Assembly: GCA_022448985.1 (NCBI GenBank)
Contig: JAKVCR010000021.1
Location: 1-53,247, forward strand
Reading direction: 5' to 3'
DNA length: 53,247 nt
From: Roseibacillus sp.
GTDB lineage: Bacteria > Verrucomicrobiota > Verrucomicrobiia > Verrucomicrobiales > Akkermansiaceae
Position 1 is the first letter of the stretch. Each line of letters begins with the position of its first letter. The position numbers and the translations under genes are program-made. Positions 8,476 through 18,116 of this stretch are shown here, piece by piece. The notes beneath the pieces are model-generated. The model had not been told where the DNA came from, did no database searches, and was given only the letters and a program-made list of their open reading frames with translations.

Positions 8476-9357
8476 TTATTCGTTCGCCTTCCCGGCGGGG
8501 ATGAGTCCGATCGCTTCCTCGATATCGAGTTCTGCAAATCGGGACTGGTCCTCCTCGCTCCTGCAGGCCTCCTTGATGAATTCTGAGTGGAGGAGCTGCG
8601 AATACTGGCCCTCTTCATAAAATGCCTTGAGCTTGGCATTCTGCTGTTCGAGCAGGGAATTGATCTTAGCCTGCTTGGTTGCTTCGCGGACATCCTTCTT
8701 CAGGTTCGCGCGCGTCCAGGCCTGCTCGTGGTCACGCAGGATGGTGAGTTTGGAGAGGTTGGCCTGGGAACGATTGTTGAGGAAATCCAGCTGCTTCTCG
8801 TGGAACTGGCCGACAGCGCTGGTGTCGAGGCCTCGTTTCAGCTTCGAGAAGATTGGCTGGGAGGGGCGTTTGGCGGCCTGTTCCTCGGGGGTGGTGGCAC
8901 TGATCCACTCCTTGTTGTTGACAGCCGTACGCACCCAGTCGAGCTCGGAGAGCGTGCCGTTGTAGCGGATCCCCGCCAGACAGTACCACACGAAGGCTGC
9001 TCCCATGACAAAACCGAGCATGCCTCCGAGGGGGGCGATTTTCCTGGCCTTTCCTTCCTTGGAGCGCACCGGTTTGAGCAGGACCCCGAAGAGGGCCCGC
9101 GCCACGAAGAAAATAGCGAGTCCAAGGATGACTCCCACGGCAGCAGACATCCAGGGATCGGGATTCTCGATGAGGGTGCCGGAAATGGAGGCCCCGTTCT
9201 TGAAGCCCCAGAGGCTCGCCAGGATACCGGCTGCGAGGGCGACCAGTCCGAAGCTCATGCGGACGAAGCCTTTGAGAAGGCCGATGAAAACAAAGGCGAT
9301 TATGATGATGCCGATGACGCCGAAGATCGTGATATCGGATAGTGTGATCGCTAGCAT
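8476..9357 (-). CDS. CvpA-like inner-membrane protein with a charged C-terminal half
   Basis: The 293-residue protein has an N-terminal half with four hydrophobic segments and Gly-rich turns: ITIFGVIGIIIIAFVFIGLL, MSFGLVALAAGILASLWGF, AAVGVILGLAIFFVARALF and LGGMLGFVMGAAFVWYCLAG. The pattern, including LLKGFVRM after helix one, matches the CvpA/colicin-V-production fold. The C-terminal 150 residues are soluble, charged and partly helical (REATKQAKINSLLEQQNAKL), longer than in CvpA. The start at 9357 puts the first helix at the N-terminus. It lies 19 bases after aroC. E. coli CvpA is linked to envelope integrity; the role here is unproven. Confidence 0.75.
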   Translation of the reverse strand: MLAITLSDITIFGVIGIIIIAFVFIGLLKGFVRMSFGLVALAAGILASLWGFKNGASISGTLIENPDPWMSAAVGVILGLAIFFVARALFGVLLKPVRSKEGKARKIAPLGGMLGFVMGAAFVWYCLAGIRYNGTLSELDWVRTAVNNKEWISATTPEEQAAKRPSQPIFSKLKRGLDTSAVGQFHEKQLDFLNNRSQANLSKLTILRDHEQAWTRANLKKDVREATKQAKINSLLEQQNAKLKAFYEEGQYSQLLHSEFIKEACRSEEDQSRFAELDIEEAIGLIPAGKANE

Positions 9358-9376
9358 GTCAGGGAAATGAAACCGG

Positions 9377-10480
9377 TTATTGATGTGGAGAGGATTCCAG
9401 CCCGCATTGGGCTCTCTGGCGAAGCAGGTGGTCGCAGATGACAAGGGTGGACATGGCCTCAACCATCGGAACGGCACGGGGAAGCACGCAGGGGTCATGC
9501 CTGCCACGTCCCTTGAGCTCGGTATCCGAGCCTGTATTGCTGACGGTTGGCTGCTCGGTCATAATGGTGGCGGTGGGCTTGAAGGCAACCCGAAAGACGA
9601 TGGACTCCCCGTTGGATATGCCTCCCTGGATTCCACCCGAGCGATTGGTGTGAGTACGGACCCGGCCCTGATCCATGTAAAAATGATCGTTATGCTCCTT
9701 GCCTGTAAGGTGGGTGCCCGCGAAACCGGAGCCGATCTCGAATCCCTTGGTGGCAGGCAGGCTCATCATCGCCTTCGCCAGCTCGGCTTCCAGCTTGTCG
9801 AACACAGGAGCGCCGAGTCCCGGCGGACAGCCGCGGATGACAGCCTCGATTGTTCCGCCCAGGGAGTTGCCCTCGGCCCGGGCCTCCTTGATGAGTTCGA
9901 TCATCTCCTCGACCTTGGCAGGGTCGCCGGTGCGGACGATATTTTCCTCGATCTGCCCGGGGGTCACCGTGTCGGGATCAACGTCGGTCCGGAGATCACG
10001 AATAGTGGAAACCCAGGCCAGGATCTCGATTCCGGGCGCAAGGGTATCGAGGACCTGACGGGCAATAGCGGCGGCTGCAACCCGGCCAATGGTCTCCCGG
10101 GCGGAGGCTCTCCCGCCTCCCTGCCAGTTTCGGATTCCGTACTTTGCATCGTAGGTGTAGTCGGCGTGGGAGGGCCGGTATTTGGTAGCCATTTCCTCGT
10201 AGGCCTCGGGGCGGGCATCCTTGTTGTGGACCAGAACAGCTATGGGTGAGCCGAGGGTCTGCCCTTCAAAGACGCCGGAGAGAATTTCACATTGGTCGGC
10301 TTCGTCACGGGGGGTGACGATCTCACTCTGGCCAGGCCGTCGCCGGTCGAGTTCTCTCTGGATCTGCTCTTCGGAGAGAGGAATACGGGGCGGACAACCA
10401 TCAACCACGACTCCCACGCCGCCACCGTGGGACTCACCCCAGGTTGCGATTTGAAAGCAGCGGCCGAGGAAACTGGACAT
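9377..10480 (-). CDS. aroC: Chorismate synthase
   Basis: AroC makes chorismate from 5-enolpyruvylshikimate-3-phosphate using reduced FMN, the last step of the shikimate pathway. The 367-residue length is typical. Signatures include the N-terminus [20 protein letters not shown], the basic segment [40 protein letters not shown] and, near the C-terminus, [19 protein letters not shown]. The ATG at 10480 is preferred over the GTG one codon earlier because homologues start M-S-x-F. It is the first gene of a minus-strand unit with the CvpA-like, gatB and ABC genes. The promoter probably lies in the 300-base gap to the divergent HNH gene. Confidence 0.97.
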   Translation of the reverse strand: MSSFLGRCFQIATWGESHGGGVGVVVDGCPPRIPLSEEQIQRELDRRRPGQSEIVTPRDEADQCEILSGVFEGQTLGSPIAVLVHNKDARPEAYEEMATKYRPSHADYTYDAKYGIRNWQGGGRASARETIGRVAAAAIARQVLDTLAPGIEILAWVSTIRDLRTDVDPDTVTPGQIEENIVRTGDPAKVEEMIELIKEARAEGNSLGGTIEAVIRGCPPGLGAPVFDKLEAELAKAMMSLPATKGFEIGSGFAGTHLTGKEHNDHFYMDQGRVRTHTNRSGGIQGGISNGESIVFRVAFKPTATIMTEQPTVSNTGSDTELKGRGRHDPCVLPRAVPMVEAMSTLVICDHLLRQRAQCGLESSPHQ

Positions 10481-10503
10481 CACTGGCAGTCTAGGTGGTC
10501 TGG

Positions 10504-10509
10504 ATTATC
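10504..10509 (-). promoter_or_regulatory. Candidate -10 element for aroC
   Basis: On the minus strand the hexamer GATAAT (five of six consensus bases) lies 24 bases before the aroC ATG. It would give a leader of about 17 bases. No good -35 element is seen. Confidence 0.3.
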
Positions 10510-10760
10510 AAGGCAATCCCTGCGTCAGGATGACCAGTAAACCGTCCATGGCTCAGGCAATCGTGCCGGAATTGGATCTCAGGGGGATCGGGGATAGACT
10601 TCGATCAGTCTTGGCAAGGGATTGTGATTTGGATTCGGGGCGGTGGCCTGGAAGGAACTCGTCCGGATAAGGGAGGGAGAAAAGTTTTCGCGCGGATAGC
10701 GGGGGTGGTGAGGTTACGGGACTTGAGATTTCAAGGCAGCTTTACCTTGTGGGGTGGGAT

Positions 10761-10789
10761 TTGCTTGTTAGCGTGACACGCAGTATATC
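10761..10789 (+). promoter_or_regulatory. Candidate promoter of the HNH gene
   Basis: TTGCTT (10761-10766) and TATATC (10784-10789) are 17 bases apart. Transcription would begin near 10796, within a few bases of the ATG at 10801, suggesting a leaderless or near-leaderless mRNA. Confidence 0.35.
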
Positions 10790-10800
10790 CAGTGGTGGTG

Positions 10801-11412
10801 ATGGAAGTCTCCCTCGATTGTCCAGTCCTCGTCCTGAATCGGCTTTGGCAGCCGATTCATACATGTTCGGTCAAGCGGGCATTGAGACTGGTCTGCCTGG
10901 GGCACGCTCAAATCGTGCAGACGGACGGAGAGTCCCGCTACCAGACGCATGACTTGATTTCATGGGTGGAGCATTCTGCCGACCACCTCGCCGGGGAACT
11001 GATCCGGACGGTGCGGCATGCCTTCCGCATTCCCAGGATCATCGTGCTGGCTCTCTATGATCGCATTCCGCGTAAGGAGGTGAAATTCACGCGGCACAAC
11101 ATTTTCCTGCGTGACAAGTTTACCTGCCAGTATTGCGGCAACAATTTTCCAGAGCGCGATCTGAATCTCGATCACGTGGTTCCCCGGGACAAGGGAGGCA
11201 AGACGACCTGGGAGAATATCGCAACTTCCTGTATCCGCTGCAACACCCGCAAGGCGAACAAGTTGGCTCACGAAGTGGGGATGCGTTTGTTGTGTAAACC
11301 GCGTACTCCCCGGTGGCGCCCGCTCTTCGGGATGCGTCTGGAGACGCCTGCCGATGAGAGTTGGACGCAGTTTCTGCATCCGGACCGGGAGAAAGTCTGT
11401 GTGAGCGGATGA
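10801..11412 (+). CDS. HNH endonuclease family protein
   Basis: The 203-residue protein carries a zinc-stabilised HNH nuclease fold between residues about 100 and 165. Two cysteine pairs (CQYCGNNF and CIRCN) bracket the motif LNLDHVVPRDKGGKTTWENI, giving the His-Asn-His metal centre. The N-terminal 90 residues (VLVLNRLWQPIHTCSVKRAL) match the conserved front half of the stand-alone HNH proteins common in PVC and other bacteria. Their substrate is generally unknown. Three in-frame GTG codons at 10792-10798 precede the ATG I chose. There is no methylase or other restriction gene beside it, so a restriction role is not supported. Confidence 0.9.
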   Translation: MEVSLDCPVLVLNRLWQPIHTCSVKRALRLVCLGHAQIVQTDGESRYQTHDLISWVEHSADHLAGELIRTVRHAFRIPRIIVLALYDRIPRKEVKFTRHNIFLRDKFTCQYCGNNFPERDLNLDHVVPRDKGGKTTWENIATSCIRCNTRKANKLAHEVGMRLLCKPRTPRWRPLFGMRLETPADESWTQFLHPDREKVCVSG

Positions 11413-11439
11413 ACGGAGGGTCTGGAAAGGTCCCGGCTG

Positions 11440-12924
11440 TTATCCGCCCATGACCCAGAGAATCGGGTTGGGCCAGAAGCCGAAGAGAATGGTGAGGAGG
11501 GTGAGGCCTACAATGGCAAGTCGACTGATCCGGGGGATCGGGATCGCGCGGTTGTTCTGTGCTGCGCGCCAGTAAATGGCGCGGACGACCTTGAGATAGT
11601 AATAGAAGGAGGCGGCTACCCCGATGAATCCCAGGCCAACGCCCAGCCAGAGGGTCTTGTTGCTGGCGGCTGAACTGATGGCCAACTGAAAGGCAAAAAG
11701 CTTGCCGATGAAGCCGGCGGTGAGGGGCAGGCCGGCCAGGGCCGAGAGAAGGACCGTAGTGCAGAAGGCAAGGAGCGGATTTCGTTGGCCGAGTCCTTCA
11801 AAGGCCGAAATGTCGTCGCTGCCTTCGGAGTTCCGAATGACCACCAGGACGAAGAAGGCGCCGAGGGTAATGATGAGGTAGGTGGCGAGGTAGAGCGAGA
11901 CGACTTGCGGAGTGCTGAGGGAATTCTCGCCACCGGGGCTCCAGGCTGCGATAGCGAGGAGAATGAACCCGGCATGGGCAATGGAAGAGTAGGCAAGGAG
12001 ACGCTTGAAGTTCTTCTGTGGGATGGCGGCCAGGTTCCCTACGAGCAGAGTCAGGCTGGCGAGAACAAGGACAATCAAGGTGGCCTGGTGGCGCGTGATG
12101 TCAGAGGTGAAGAATGGCTCGAGGATGCGCAGGGCCACGATGAAGCCCGCGGCCTTGGATCCGACCGAAAGGAAGGCGGTGGTGGGGGTAGGCGCGCCCT
12201 GGTAGACATCGGGAATCCAGAGGTGCATGGGTACGGCGCCCACCTTGAAGGCCAGGGCGAGGAGAATGAGGGCGAGCCCGAAGAGAAGGGGAGCGGGATT
12301 GGATGCGAGGTCGGACTGGGTGTTGGAAAGCACGATGGCGATCTCGGCGAGATTGGTGGTCTTGGTCGTCCCGTAGATCCAGGCGATCCCGTAGACAAGG
12401 AAGCCGGTGGAGAGAGCGCCGAGGATGAGATACTTTACGCCAGCCTCAAGGGAGCCGACCTGGCGGCGCATGAAAGCAACAAGGATATAGAAGGTGATGG
12501 TGACCAGTTCGAGGGCTACGAAAATGGAGACAAGGTCGCGGGCGGAGGCCATCCACATCATGCCCGCGCAGGCAAAGACGGGGAGGGCGTAGTATTCACC
12601 GGTGCCATGATCAGAGCCGGGATCCTCGGTGAACTGGTTCAGGACCTTCCGATAGTCGTAGGCCATGAAAAGGACGAGAATGGTGGAGAGAAGGGCGAGG
12701 AGCTTGAAAAAGATGGCCCAGTTATCGTAGATGTAGAAGCGGTTGAGTTCGGCGTTATCAGCGGAGGGGGCGACCGCAAAGTAAAAGGGAACCAGCACGA
12801 AGATGAGCCCGCCGATGGCGACTCTCCTGATCAGTTCCTTGCTTGACGACTTGCCGAAGGCCTCCATGAGAAGAAGGAGGAGGCCGAGGGCGACCACGGT
12901 GGCTTCTAACCAATAGGCAGGCAT
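11440..12924 (-). CDS. nuoN: NADH-quinone oxidoreductase subunit N
   Basis: NuoN is one of three antiporter-like membrane subunits that pump protons in complex I. The 494-residue protein is hydrophobic throughout. It carries the buried Lys/Glu residues of the family (FVALELVTITFYILVAFMRR, LALAFKVGAVPMHLWIPDVY, KRLLAYSSIAHAGFILLAIA). Length is normal. It is the last gene of the unit, eight bases after nuoM, and its end faces the HNH gene with a 27-base gap. Confidence 0.97.
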   Translation of the reverse strand: MPAYWLEATVVALGLLLLLMEAFGKSSSKELIRRVAIGGLIFVLVPFYFAVAPSADNAELNRFYIYDNWAIFFKLLALLSTILVLFMAYDYRKVLNQFTEDPGSDHGTGEYYALPVFACAGMMWMASARDLVSIFVALELVTITFYILVAFMRRQVGSLEAGVKYLILGALSTGFLVYGIAWIYGTTKTTNLAEIAIVLSNTQSDLASNPAPLLFGLALILLALAFKVGAVPMHLWIPDVYQGAPTPTTAFLSVGSKAAGFIVALRILEPFFTSDITRHQATLIVLVLASLTLLVGNLAAIPQKNFKRLLAYSSIAHAGFILLAIAAWSPGGENSLSTPQVVSLYLATYLIITLGAFFVLVVIRNSEGSDDISAFEGLGQRNPLLAFCTTVLLSALAGLPLTAGFIGKLFAFQLAISSAASNKTLWLGVGLGFIGVAASFYYYLKVVRAIYWRAAQNNRAIPIPRISRLAIVGLTLLTILFGFWPNPILWVMGG

Positions 12925-12932
12925 GGTGGTTG

Positions 12933-14480
12933 TCAGTTGCCGGTTGTGGGCTGCCGGTTGTGCAGGCCAGTGGTGGCCGGTTCAATCGAGGAGGTTATGG
13001 TCTTGAGGTCGATGACTTCTTCATCTTCCGGCTTGTCGACGAGGCCGAGGAGCAGGTTGGGGAAGAGTCCGACTGCAAGAAGGACGAAAGCGAGGAAAAT
13101 GGCGGGAGGTCTCTCGCCCATGGTGAGGTCGTCAGCGTCCCTCGTAGCCCGGGCCTCCGGTCCCTGGAAGATGCTGCGGTAGGCCCGCAGCATGTAGACT
13201 GCGCTGATGACGAGTCCCCAGAGGGCAATGATGGTGGCAATTTGGACCCACCCGAAGAAGTCGCCGGGATGCCAGCCCCTGAAGCCGGCGATAAAAACCA
13301 TCACCTCGCCTGCAAAATTTGCGAGACCAGGCAGTCCGATGGAGGCCATGGCAGCGAGACCAAAAAGGAAGGCAAGGCCTGGTGCCTTGCTGGCGAGGCC
13401 TCCCAGGTCACGCAATTCCAGGGTGCCGGTCTTGCGCTCAATGCGGTCGGCGAGGCCAAAGAGCATGGCAATGGTGACGCCGTGGCCGAACATGAGGAGG
13501 ACGGCGGCGGGCTTGGCGATGGGATTGGCCAGTTCCGATCCGGCCTCTATGAGGGCGGCGAAGGCCAGGAAGATATAGCCCATGTGCATCACGCTGGAGT
13601 TGCCCAGCATGGTATCGAGGCGCTTCTGGTTGATGGTGACAAAGCCGACCCAGAGGATGTTGGCGATGAGAAGGACAATGAGAATATCGAGCCAGTAGCG
13701 CATGCCCTCCGGAACCAACGGGTGGAGACGCAGCAGGCCGTAAAGCCCGAACTTTTTCAGCACGCCTGCATGAAGCATGGAGATGGGAGCGGGGGCGCTG
13801 GCGTAGGCTGGCGCAGCCCACGAGTGGAAGGGGAAGAGGGAGACGAGGGTGCCGAACCCAACAATGAGGAAGAGGGAAATGCCACGTTGGGCTTCGACCG
13901 GGATGGAGGTCTGAAGTAGTTCGTCAAAGCCGAGGCCCGAGGACCCGCTGGCGGAGACGAGCCAGAGGAGACCGGCAAGGAGGACAATCGATCCGAAGGC
14001 CAGGTAGATGGTGACCTTCCAGGCAATCTGCCTGCGTTCGCCACGGCCCAGGATGCCTATCATAAGGAAAGTGGGTACGAGAGCGAGTTCGTGGAAGGCG
14101 TAGAAGAAAAAGAGGTCGGTGGAAATGAAGGCGCCTAGCGCACCCGCTGCGATAAGGAGGATGGAAATGTTCCAGAGGCGGGAATGGCGGTCTTCGTAGT
14201 CACCGCTGCGTGAGGCAGCGAAAGCAACGATGACGGAGAGGAGCATCATGATGACACTCATGCCATCGTAGAGGTCGAGACCGAGACGGATTTCGGGTTT
14301 GGCCAGGACTACCGGAGCAATGGACAGGCCGTCCCGAATATCCATGGCCCAGAGCGCCGCCAGGAAGATCCCTGCCAGCAACATGAGGGCGGTTGTGATC
14401 CTCGTAGTGCGCCGGGGATTGTAGCCCATGAGGATGAGTACAACGGCCAGAAGGGGCAGGAGGACAAGACAGGCAGTCAT
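12933..14480 (-). CDS. nuoM: NADH-quinone oxidoreductase subunit M
   Basis: NuoM is the middle antiporter-like proton-pumping subunit of complex I. The 515-residue protein has the conserved FYAFHELALVPTFLMIGILG helix with its key Glu, the LFPFHSWAAPAYASAPAPIS segment with Lys-channel neighbours, and MLGNSSVMHMGYIFLAFAAL. The C-terminal 30 residues are hydrophilic and low in conservation (EDEEVIDLKTITSSIEPATT), a small extension. Six bases separate it from nuoL upstream and eight from nuoN downstream, so all three are cotranscribed. Confidence 0.97.
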   Translation of the reverse strand: MTACLVLLPLLAVVLILMGYNPRRTTRITTALMLLAGIFLAALWAMDIRDGLSIAPVVLAKPEIRLGLDLYDGMSVIMMLLSVIVAFAASRSGDYEDRHSRLWNISILLIAAGALGAFISTDLFFFYAFHELALVPTFLMIGILGRGERRQIAWKVTIYLAFGSIVLLAGLLWLVSASGSSGLGFDELLQTSIPVEAQRGISLFLIVGFGTLVSLFPFHSWAAPAYASAPAPISMLHAGVLKKFGLYGLLRLHPLVPEGMRYWLDILIVLLIANILWVGFVTINQKRLDTMLGNSSVMHMGYIFLAFAALIEAGSELANPIAKPAAVLLMFGHGVTIAMLFGLADRIERKTGTLELRDLGGLASKAPGLAFLFGLAAMASIGLPGLANFAGEVMVFIAGFRGWHPGDFFGWVQIATIIALWGLVISAVYMLRAYRSIFQGPEARATRDADDLTMGERPPAIFLAFVLLAVGLFPNLLLGLVDKPEDEEVIDLKTITSSIEPATTGLHNRQPTTGN

Positions 14481-14486
14481 CGGTTC

Positions 14487-16325
14487 TTAACGGGCGAAAA
14501 CGGTGAGATAGATGATGAGGATAATGCCGACACCAAAGAGGATGGCGTAGCCCTGCAGGTTGCCGCTCTGGAGACGTCTGAATACATTGCCAAGGCCGGT
14601 CGCGCTGCGGGCGAGTCCGCCTACGATGAGGTCACCGATAAGAAACTCGTCGAAGAAGTGAATGACTGCCGCAACAGTATCCTGGCAGAATTTTACGAGG
14701 ATGAGATAGAGTTCATCGAGGTAGAACTTGTTCCGAAAGAGCTTGAAGACACGGTTGTGAGCGAGGGGATCGGAGTCGCGGCCCCTGTAGAGGAGAATGC
14801 CGGCTGCAATCCCGATCCCAAGAGCGGCCAGCGAGATCAGGAAAATCGGATTCGCCGGATTGAAGGTATGTTCCGGGTGATGGAAGGCAGGGGCTAACTT
14901 GCCCGCAATGGGCGAAAACCCGGCGATTACCGACATAGCGGCAAGGATGAAGAGGGGGTAGAGCATGATCCCGGGCACTTCCCTGGCTTCTTTCGCGCCG
15001 TGGGTCCGTCCCCGGCCGAGGAAGGCCACAATGAAGAGCCGGGTCATATAAAATGGAGTGAGGGCAGCTACCACGATGGAGAGCCAGAACAGGGCTGGAT
15101 TTTCGTGGTGGGCTGTTTCCAGAATCTGCTCTTTGGACCAGAAACCGGAGAGAGGATAGATTGCCATCAGCGCAGCGGTGCCAATGGCAAAGGTGACTGC
15201 AGTTTTTCTCATGCGCCCGAGGAGGCCGCCCATCTTCCAGATGTCCTGTTCATGGTGGCAGGCGTAGATGATCGCGCCTGAACCAAGGAAGAGAAGAGCC
15301 TTGAACCAGGCATGGGTGTAGAGGTGGAACATGCCAGCCTCGCCTCCGTGCCCGCCGGCCAGGCCCACGGCCATGACCATGTAGCCGAGCTGGGAGAGGG
15401 TGGAGTAGGCGAGGATCCTCTTGATATCGTCCTGCTGGGTTGCCATCAGGGCAGCGAGAAGAGAGGTGATTCCCCCAATCCAGGCGATGGTGGTTCCGGC
15501 AAAGCCTTCAAAGAGCGAAGCGCCAGCGGAAACTTGGAGGCGGAAGAGCATGTAGACACCAGCCGCAACCATGGTGGCGGCATGGATGAGAGCGGAGACC
15601 GGGGTAGGCCCCTCCATGGCATCGGGGAGCCAGACATGGAGGGGGAACTGAGCAGACTTGCCCACCGCCCCGCAGAAGATGAGGAGAACGGCGATACCGG
15701 TGATGGTTTCGCTGTTCGCAGCCATGGCCCTGGCGCCCTCTTCCATTTCTGAAAAGGCGAAGGTGCCGAACAAGCCCCAGAGCATGAGGATGCCAATCAT
15801 GAAGCCGAAGTCTCCGATGCGATTGACGAGGAAGGCCTTTTTGGCAGCCTCGGCAGCGGAGTTCTTCTGGAACCAGTGCCCGATGAGAAGGTAGGAGCTG
15901 AAGCCCACCAGTTCCCAGAAGATGAACATCATGATGAAGTTACTGGCGAGTACGATGCCCGTCATCGAGAACATGAAGATGGAGAGTCCCCCAAAGTAGC
16001 GGGCCTTGGCCCCATCGTCCTTCATATAGCCCAGCGAGAAGAGATGTACGAGCAGGCCGACGCCGGTAACCACGAGCATCATGCCCTTGGAGAGGTTGTC
16101 GATGATGAGGCCAATCTCGATATGAAAACTGCCTGCGCTGGCCCACTTGATCGCGGCGCTGGTGTCCTTGCCGCCGAGAAGAATCAGGGCGAGAAGGAAG
16201 GTTGTCACCGCGGAGAATACCGACATCTTGACTGCGGTGCCGGGCATCTCTTTCAGCCACAGCTGGATCGCCGCGGCAGAAAACAGCGGGAGCAGCAGAA
16301 GAAGCCAGGCAAGGAGTTCTAGCAT
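14487..16325 (-). CDS. nuoL: NADH-quinone oxidoreductase subunit L
   Basis: NuoL is the distal proton-pumping subunit and carries the long lateral helix of the membrane arm. The 612-residue length matches the family. It shows MMFIFWELVGFSSYLLIGHW with the key Glu, SAQFPLHVWLPDAMEGPTPV with the key Lys/His region, and KRILAYSTLSQLGYMVMAVG. The C-terminal region (FKLFRNKFYLDELYLILVKF) precedes the last transmembrane helix. It follows nuoK after a 112-base gap, one of the longer spacers in the unit. Confidence 0.97.
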   Translation of the reverse strand: MLELLAWLLLLLPLFSAAAIQLWLKEMPGTAVKMSVFSAVTTFLLALILLGGKDTSAAIKWASAGSFHIEIGLIIDNLSKGMMLVVTGVGLLVHLFSLGYMKDDGAKARYFGGLSIFMFSMTGIVLASNFIMMFIFWELVGFSSYLLIGHWFQKNSAAEAAKKAFLVNRIGDFGFMIGILMLWGLFGTFAFSEMEEGARAMAANSETITGIAVLLIFCGAVGKSAQFPLHVWLPDAMEGPTPVSALIHAATMVAAGVYMLFRLQVSAGASLFEGFAGTTIAWIGGITSLLAALMATQQDDIKRILAYSTLSQLGYMVMAVGLAGGHGGEAGMFHLYTHAWFKALLFLGSGAIIYACHHEQDIWKMGGLLGRMRKTAVTFAIGTAALMAIYPLSGFWSKEQILETAHHENPALFWLSIVVAALTPFYMTRLFIVAFLGRGRTHGAKEAREVPGIMLYPLFILAAMSVIAGFSPIAGKLAPAFHHPEHTFNPANPIFLISLAALGIGIAAGILLYRGRDSDPLAHNRVFKLFRNKFYLDELYLILVKFCQDTVAAVIHFFDEFLIGDLIVGGLARSATGLGNVFRRLQSGNLQGYAILFGVGIILIIYLTVFAR

Positions 16326-16437
16326 GCCTAATTGAAGAGTCTAAGCGTTGGGGAGAGGTTGGATGCGTTTTTGCACCGGACTCCAGACGGAGGTCGCCCT
16401 CCGTTGTGGTTCCCGGGATTTGGTTGAAGCGCAGTAT

Positions 16438-16758
16438 TCATCCTCTCATGGATGTGAGGTCCTCGACGTCCACAGTCTGGCGGGCACGGTAAAGAGCCAC
16501 GATAATGGCGAGACCGACAGCAACCTCGGCGGCTGCCACCGTGATAATGAAGAAAACAAGGACTTGTCCATTGTAGTCGGGCAGTCCGTTCGTGTCTGTG
16601 TTGAAGCGGGAGAAGGCCACCAGGGTGAGGTTGGCTGCGCTCAACATCAGTTCAAGGCACATGAAGATGATGATGATGTTGCGGCGTACAAGAACCCCGG
16701 CCAGACCGATCGCAAAGAGAAGTCCGGAGATGAAGAGGTATTCCTGGAGAGAGGCCAT
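16438..16758 (-). CDS. nuoK: NADH-quinone oxidoreductase subunit K
   Basis: This 106-residue, three-helix subunit has the two buried glutamates needed for proton transfer: one in [14 protein letters not shown] and one in [18 protein letters not shown]. The N-terminus ([20 protein letters not shown]) is typical. It lies ten bases after nuoJ. Confidence 0.97.
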   Translation of the reverse strand: MASLQEYLFISGLLFAIGLAGVLVRRNIIIIFMCLELMLSAANLTLVAFSRFNTDTNGLPDYNGQVLVFFIITVAAAEVAVGLAIIVALYRARQTVDVEDLTSMRG

Positions 16759-16768
16759 GCTTCTATGC

Positions 16769-17401
16769 TCAGGGTTCAGTGTCCTTGGAAAGGGAGTCCT
16801 TCTTCTTCAGGGAGAGCGCTACAACGCCTACGGTTGCGACCAGCAAGAGGACCCCGATGATCTGCAACGGGAAGTTGTAGCCGGGAGTCTTGATGGTGGG
16901 ATTGTCACCCTTGTGACCGAACATGGTGAGTCCTATGAGATGGACGTCAGGGAGGGCGCCGTTCTTGAGGCTCCTATAGATCTCGGACTGCTCGTCGGGC
17001 TTCCTGTCCGGATCGTAGAAAGAGCTGGCCGCTTCCTTGAGAGCGAGACGCTCGGGATCCTTGTTGGGGACTTGGGGCAGAATGGCGCAGAGTTGGACGA
17101 TGAAGGCGAGAGGAATGACCACTCCGCTGACCCAAAAGAGAGGCTTGATGCGCTGCGGTCGCGCTCCCGCCTTCAGGTCAAGCAGCATGATGATAAAGAG
17201 GAAGAGGACCATGATGGCGCCGGCATAGACCAGGATCTGAATGATCCCTACGAAATAGGCGTTAAGGCCGATGAATAGTGCGGCGAGACCTACGAAAGAG
17301 GCCACCATCGACATGGCGGAGCTCACTGGATTGCGAAAACAGATGAGAGAGATCGCGCCGATAACGGCGAGAGCGGCGAAAGAGTAGAAGAAAAACGGCA
17401 T
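16769..17401 (-). CDS. nuoJ: NADH-quinone oxidoreductase subunit J
   Basis: NuoJ links the quinone site to the pumping subunits. The 210-residue protein has the hallmark [20 protein letters not shown], where helix three carries the pi-bulge, preceded by [14 protein letters not shown]. Between the fourth and fifth helices lies a hydrophilic loop of about 75 residues, longer than in E. coli. It follows nuoI after 85 bases. Confidence 0.95.
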   Translation of the reverse strand: MPFFFYSFAALAVIGAISLICFRNPVSSAMSMVASFVGLAALFIGLNAYFVGIIQILVYAGAIMVLFLFIIMLLDLKAGARPQRIKPLFWVSGVVIPLAFIVQLCAILPQVPNKDPERLALKEAASSFYDPDRKPDEQSEIYRSLKNGALPDVHLIGLTMFGHKGDNPTIKTPGYNFPLQIIGVLLLVATVGVVALSLKKKDSLSKDTEP

Positions 17402-17486
17402 CCTTACCTGGGTTTGACAGATGACATTTTCCCGCTTCGTGTGAATCCGGAAGCACTCTGAGAACGGGTCATTCTTTCCGGGGTAT

Positions 17487-18053
17487 TCATTTCAGCTCGT
17501 TCCACTTGTTGACCAGTCCCTCGCGTACTCCACCGATCTCATAAAGACGACCCTTGTCGTTTACCATCTCCTCGCGGCTGCTCCCGGTCATGGCGTAGTC
17601 CTGCCGTAGGAAGATGGCCTGCTCGGGGCAGACCTCCTCGCACATGCCGCAGTAGATACATCGGATCATGTCGATATCAAATTCCCGAGGAGCCTTCTCG
17701 ACCTTGGCCCACGGGTCGTCGGACTGCAGTTCGCCGGGGAGGATGGTAATGGCCCTGGGCGGGCAGATGAATTCGCAGAGCTGGCAGGAGACGCATCGTT
17801 CACGGCCCTGCTCGTCTGTGACGAGGGCGGGGACACCACGGTAATACTCAGGTAACTGATTGTCCCACTTCTGCTCGGGATATTGCATGGTTACCCCCAG
17901 TCCAGAGGAGGCCATGTTCTCTGCACCCGGCGCCTTTCCCCGCAGGGTTTTGATAGCGTGCTTGAGAGTGATGCCCAGTCCCTTGAAAATGGCAGGCAGG
18001 TAGAGGTGCTCGTACCAGCGTAGCTTCGGGCGTTTGACTTTGACGATGGCCAT
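17487..18053 (-). CDS. nuoI: NADH-quinone oxidoreductase subunit I (two 4Fe-4S clusters)
   Basis: NuoI carries clusters N6a and N6b, passing electrons toward NuoB. The 188-residue protein has two ferredoxin motifs, CVSCQLCEFICPPRA and CIYCGMCEEVCPEQA, each CxxCxxCxxxCP. An amphipathic N-terminal segment (LYLPAIFKGLGITLKHAI) attaches it to the membrane. It lies 63 bases after nuoH. Confidence 0.97.
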   Translation of the reverse strand: MAIVKVKRPKLRWYEHLYLPAIFKGLGITLKHAIKTLRGKAPGAENMASSGLGVTMQYPEQKWDNQLPEYYRGVPALVTDEQGRERCVSCQLCEFICPPRAITILPGELQSDDPWAKVEKAPREFDIDMIRCIYCGMCEEVCPEQAIFLRQDYAMTGSSREEMVNDKGRLYEIGGVREGLVNKWNELK

Positions 18054-18116
18054 TGGGGAAAATTGAAAGCGCTTCGGGGGATGCCTTTGGATTCGAGGAG
18101 TGTTAGTCGGTTCCGA

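Larger units (their letters stand above)
10481..10800. other. Divergent intergenic region between aroC and the HNH gene
   Basis: This gap of about 320 bases holds no coding region I can support. It should contain the outward promoters of aroC (minus) and the HNH nuclease gene (plus). The middle part (10560-10740) is G-rich, with no clear hairpin or repeat. Confidence 0.5.

Noticed and set aside
11405-11447. GCGGAT / ATCCGC inverted repeat spanning the convergent ends of the HNH gene and nuoN as a terminator
   Set aside because: The arms are only six bases, 31 bases apart, partly coding, and no T run follows.
11785-12846. 353-codon acidic open frame antisense to nuoN (similar ones antisense to nuoM and nuoL)
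   Set aside because: Glu/Gly/Asp-rich composition is the expected complement of hydrophobic membrane-protein codons.
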